In this document: positions 14,924 through 16,039 of the stretch, one piece after another
How the letters are laid out: each line of letters opens with the position of its first letter
Numbering within the stretch: the first letter of the stretch is position 1
Origin: an uncultured Clostridia bacterium
GTDB taxonomy: Bacteria > Bacillota > Clostridia > Oscillospirales > CAG-272
Assembly: GCA_947624945.1 (NCBI GenBank)
Contig: CANQMJ010000052.1
Coordinates: forward strand, 1 to 16,039
Direction of reading: 5' to 3'
Length of the DNA: 16,039 nt
Notes under the pieces: model-generated
What the model was told of the DNA's origin: nothing
The model's database searches: none
The model's input: the letters and a program-made list of their open reading frames with translations, nothing else
Made by a program: the position numbers and the translations under genes

Positions 14924-15477
14924 CGCCGAACGGCAACTTCGATTACACTCACCGCGCGAAAAAGCAGAACCGCGCCGACATCGTGTCGTCCGTGTGCGCG
15001 TACCTGTCCGCCGCGACACTCTACTTTTCGTCCGTGTTCGTGAAAGGCATAAAATACGTTCCCGTACTCCAGCTTTTGGCGCTCATCGCCGTCGTCATCG
15101 GCGTGTTCATCAACCAGCGCTACACGTGGACGTCGTTCGTCTACGGCATCATACCGAAGGACACGGAGACGGGCGAACTCTATTTCGTCGTCTACCGCGT
15201 GACGGGAAAGCGCCAGTCGTGCCTTGTCAAGGTCGACATGGCGGGGTTGCGCGAGCTCATACCGTGTACGGCGAAGGACGACGGAAAAGCGCGCGCATCG
15301 AAATATCCGTCGGCGGAGCGCTACAACTACTGTGCGTCGATGGCGCCTGCAAAATACACGCGCGCCGTGTTCCGCGCGGACGGCGGCGTCGCCGTTATCG
15401 CGTTCGAACCTGACAGCACGCTTTTATCCATGATGGAAAATGTATACAAACTCGTGAAAACGGAGAATGACATATGA
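14920..15477 (+). CDS. Uncharacterised membrane protein with two transmembrane helices
   Basis: A GTG start overlapping the preceding stop, with AAGGAG eight bases upstream, gives 185 residues. A basic N-terminus (HRAKKQNR) leads into two adjacent hydrophobic helices (about 23-42 and 46-66), followed by a cytoplasmic C-terminal domain of about 120 residues. This begins TSFVYGIIPKDTETGELYFVVYRVTGKRQSCLVKVDM and has an alternating beta pattern that could be a pleckstrin-like or other membrane-adjacent beta fold. That fold is a guess. I do not recognise the family. Its stop overlaps the hom ATG as ATGA, so all three genes are translationally coupled. Confidence 0.85.
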   Translation: MTPNGNFDYTHRAKKQNRADIVSSVCAYLSAATLYFSSVFVKGIKYVPVLQLLALIAVVIGVFINQRYTWTSFVYGIIPKDTETGELYFVVYRVTGKRQSCLVKVDMAGLRELIPCTAKDDGKARASKYPSAERYNYCASMAPAKYTRAVFRADGGVAVIAFEPDSTLLSMMENVYKLVKTENDI

Positions 15478-16039
15478 AGATAGCAATACTCGGACTCGGC
15501 AATATAGGCGGAGGCGTCGCCGACGTGCTGACGCGCGACGCCGCGTCCGTCACATCCGCGTGCGGACAGCCTGTCGAAATAAAATACGCGCTCGACCTGC
15601 GCGATTTCCCGGGACATCCGCTCGAACATAAGATAGTACACGACATCGCGCCGATAATCGCCGACGGCGAGGTCGAGCTCGTCGTAGAGACGATGGGCGG
15701 CTCGCACCCCGCATACGAATACACAATAGCGCTTCTCGAAGCGCATAAGAGCGTCGTCACATCGAACAAAGAGGTCGTGGCGAACTTCGGCGACGAGTTC
15801 ACCGCGCTCGCCGCGAAAAACGGCGTTCATTACCTGTTCGAAGCGTCAGTCGGCGGCGGCATACCGCTCATACGCCCGATGACGGGCGCGCTTTCGTCGG
15901 AGACGATATCCGAGGTGAACGGCATCGTCAACGGCACGACGAACTACATCCTCACGCGTGTCGCGGCGGGCGAACCGTTCGACGCGGCGCTCGCCGAGGC
16001 GCAGCGTCTCGGCTATGCCGAGCGCGACCCTTCCGCCGA
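15474..16039 (+). CDS. hom: Homoserine dehydrogenase, N-terminal part (3' end beyond the right edge)
   Basis: 188 codons of the gene are visible. The protein converts aspartate 4-semialdehyde to homoserine with NAD(P)H, the branch point to threonine and methionine. The NAD-binding Rossmann motif GLGNIGGG (7-14), the TSNKE segment that carries a conserved Lys (about 100-104), the catalytic-domain FEASVGGGIP and the VNGTTNYIL and GYAERDPSA signatures are all intact. Unlike the aspartokinase fusions of some bacteria, it starts directly with the NAD domain. Whether it carries a C-terminal ACT feedback domain cannot be seen. GGAG precedes the ATG, which overlaps the previous stop. Confidence 0.96.
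   Translation, partial: MKIAILGLGNIGGGVADVLTRDAASVTSACGQPVEIKYALDLRDFPGHPLEHKIVHDIAPIIADGEVELVVETMGGSHPAYEYTIALLEAHKSVVTSNKEVVANFGDEFTALAAKNGVHYLFEASVGGGIPLIRPMTGALSSETISEVNGIVNGTTNYILTRVAAGEPFDAALAEAQRLGYAERDPSA

Overview
The window looks like a stretch of chromosome from a GC-rich, low-oxygen Bacillota bacterium, most likely an uncultured Clostridia lineage of the gut type. This is inferred from strong AGGAGG-type ribosome binding sites, near-consensus sigma-A promoters in short AT-rich gaps, DegV and RodA proteins typical of Firmicutes, a short-type ProS with a zinc-binding C-terminus, and several lipoproteins with Thr/Asp/Gly-rich spacers, BspA-like leucine-rich repeats and InlB-type repeats. 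Coding DNA is very rich in CG dinucleotides (TCG, GCG, GTC, GAC codons) but also uses ATA freely. I see no rRNA, tRNA, CRISPR array, transposase, integrase or attachment site. It reads as ordinary core and cell-surface chromosome with some odd proteins in it.

Layout. Minus strand, 1-2974: the start of a lipoprotein gene cut by the left edge, with its own promoter; then an operon read leftwards, rnz (RNase Z), an SGNH-hydrolase lipoprotein and a LOG-family phosphoribohydrolase, joined by ATGA overlaps and closed by a strong terminator. Around 2975-3304 is a divergent promoter region that also holds three small inverted repeats. Plus strand, 3305-5408: a DegV fatty-acid-binding protein and an RlmI-like rRNA methyltransferase, ending in a terminator. 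Minus strand, 5482-7675: a small two-CBS-domain protein followed by an oligopeptide-binding lipoprotein. Plus strand, 7854-9199: a GH27 alpha-galactosidase under a promoter that overlaps a good candidate CcpA operator, overlapped at its end by a 69-residue Cys4 zinc-ribbon protein. A perfect 20-bp inverted repeat separates these from the minus-strand operon proS, rodA and a large modular surface lipoprotein (9307-13959). Plus strand, 14141 to the right edge: two uncharacterised membrane proteins translationally coupled to homoserine dehydrogenase (hom, cut by the edge).

The most notable item is the peptide-binding lipoprotein at 5482-7215. The segment that normally forms the last ~70 residues of this family (the WxxYDxL ... 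VVPLYxY ... KxFxYA block) lies directly after the lipobox. The protein then runs through the usual body and stops at the WTTG motif, where that block would normally begin. This is the pattern of a circular permutation. The second notable protein is the 673-residue lipoprotein downstream of rodA, which joins InlB-like repeats, a short BspA-like leucine-rich repeat region and what looks like an SGNH-hydrolase-like C-terminal domain.

The genes fall into housekeeping (rnz, rRNA methyltransferase, proS, hom), envelope (rodA, lipoproteins, DegV-linked lipid supply) and carbon and peptide acquisition (GH27, peptide-binding protein). No single pathway links the whole window.
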